64,000 nt of DNA from Glossina fuscipes (lineage: Eukaryota; Arthropoda; Insecta; Diptera; Glossinidae). Each line of letters opens with the position of its first letter. The stretch's first letter is position 1. A program made the position numbers and the translations under genes. The notes beneath the pieces are model-generated. The model saw only the letters and a program-made list of their open reading frames with translations, made no database searches and was not told the origin of the DNA. Positions 63,996-64,000 of this stretch are shown here, piece by piece. The stretch is from assembly GCF_014805625.2 (NCBI RefSeq), contig NW_023998415.1:37824174-37888173 (forward strand). The letters are read 5' to 3'.

Positions 63996-64000
63996 AATGC

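Larger units (their letters stand above)
61879..64000. other. Right end of window, repeats and relics
   Basis: No intact gene. The region contains CA/TA simple repeats at about 62110-62165, the mariner relic at 62418, dispersed repeat sequence at 62880-63870 and a (TATA)-rich tract from about 63928 to the end. An open frame at 62223-62417 follows a possible acceptor (TATTTTCAG at 62221) but codes no recognised product. Confidence 0.5.

Overview
The window reads as nuclear DNA from a higher fly (Diptera, Brachycera; calyptrate-like). It is AT-rich, has long poly(T) and (TA)n tracts, short GT-AG introns of about 50-80 nt, and carries insect genes split into many exons. Two N runs (100 N at 21048-21147 and 10 N at 59937-59946) sit inside (TA)n tracts, so this is a draft assembly. 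I cannot fix the genus from sequence alone.

Layout. 1-3.9 kb has no secure gene. 3994-24850 (+) is one long gene for a membrane protein with two cysteine-rich EB-like modules, one transmembrane helix and a Ser/Arg/Gln-rich tail. Its 15-kb intron holds a damaged mariner transposon (8857-10117) nested in an older repeat, a candidate solo LTR, a tRNA-derived SINE (15391-15576) and many simple repeats. 24.9-32.4 kb is intergenic and full of dispersed repeats. 32476-38196 (-) is a cytosolic Hsc70 (Hsc70-1-like) with one 3.8-kb intron that contains a second mariner relic and a 410-bp (ATT)n tract. 41626-43683 (+) is a TMEM161 multipass membrane protein whose first exon codes only the start ATG. 43981-47468 (-) is Hem/Nap1, a WAVE-complex subunit, convergent with TMEM161. 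47.5-51.2 kb holds a foldback MITE and a PIF/Harbinger transposase relic. 51196-55208 (+) is cytosolic isoleucyl-tRNA synthetase. 57910-61878 (+) is the 3' part of a Ser/His/Ala-rich protein that I do not recognise, including a short terminal exon found by splice phase. 62-64 kb holds another mariner relic and dispersed repeats.

The genes are independent housekeeping and developmental genes: protein folding (Hsc70), translation (IleRS), actin regulation (Hem), and two membrane proteins. They do not form a pathway. As I recall them, the Drosophila orthologues Hem, IleRS and Hsc70-1 all lie on chromosome arm 3L, which would fit a conserved Muller element D segment.

The most unusual content is mobile and repetitive: the SINE with a tRNA-like head, an (ATA)n tail and near-perfect 9-bp target duplications; two hairpin-capped dispersed repeat families with at least ten copies here; the mariner nested in one copy; and decayed mariner, Harbinger and foldback elements between and inside genes. 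No single new functional system is evident. Exon coordinates were worked out by hand from splice sites, reading phase and protein similarity recalled from memory.
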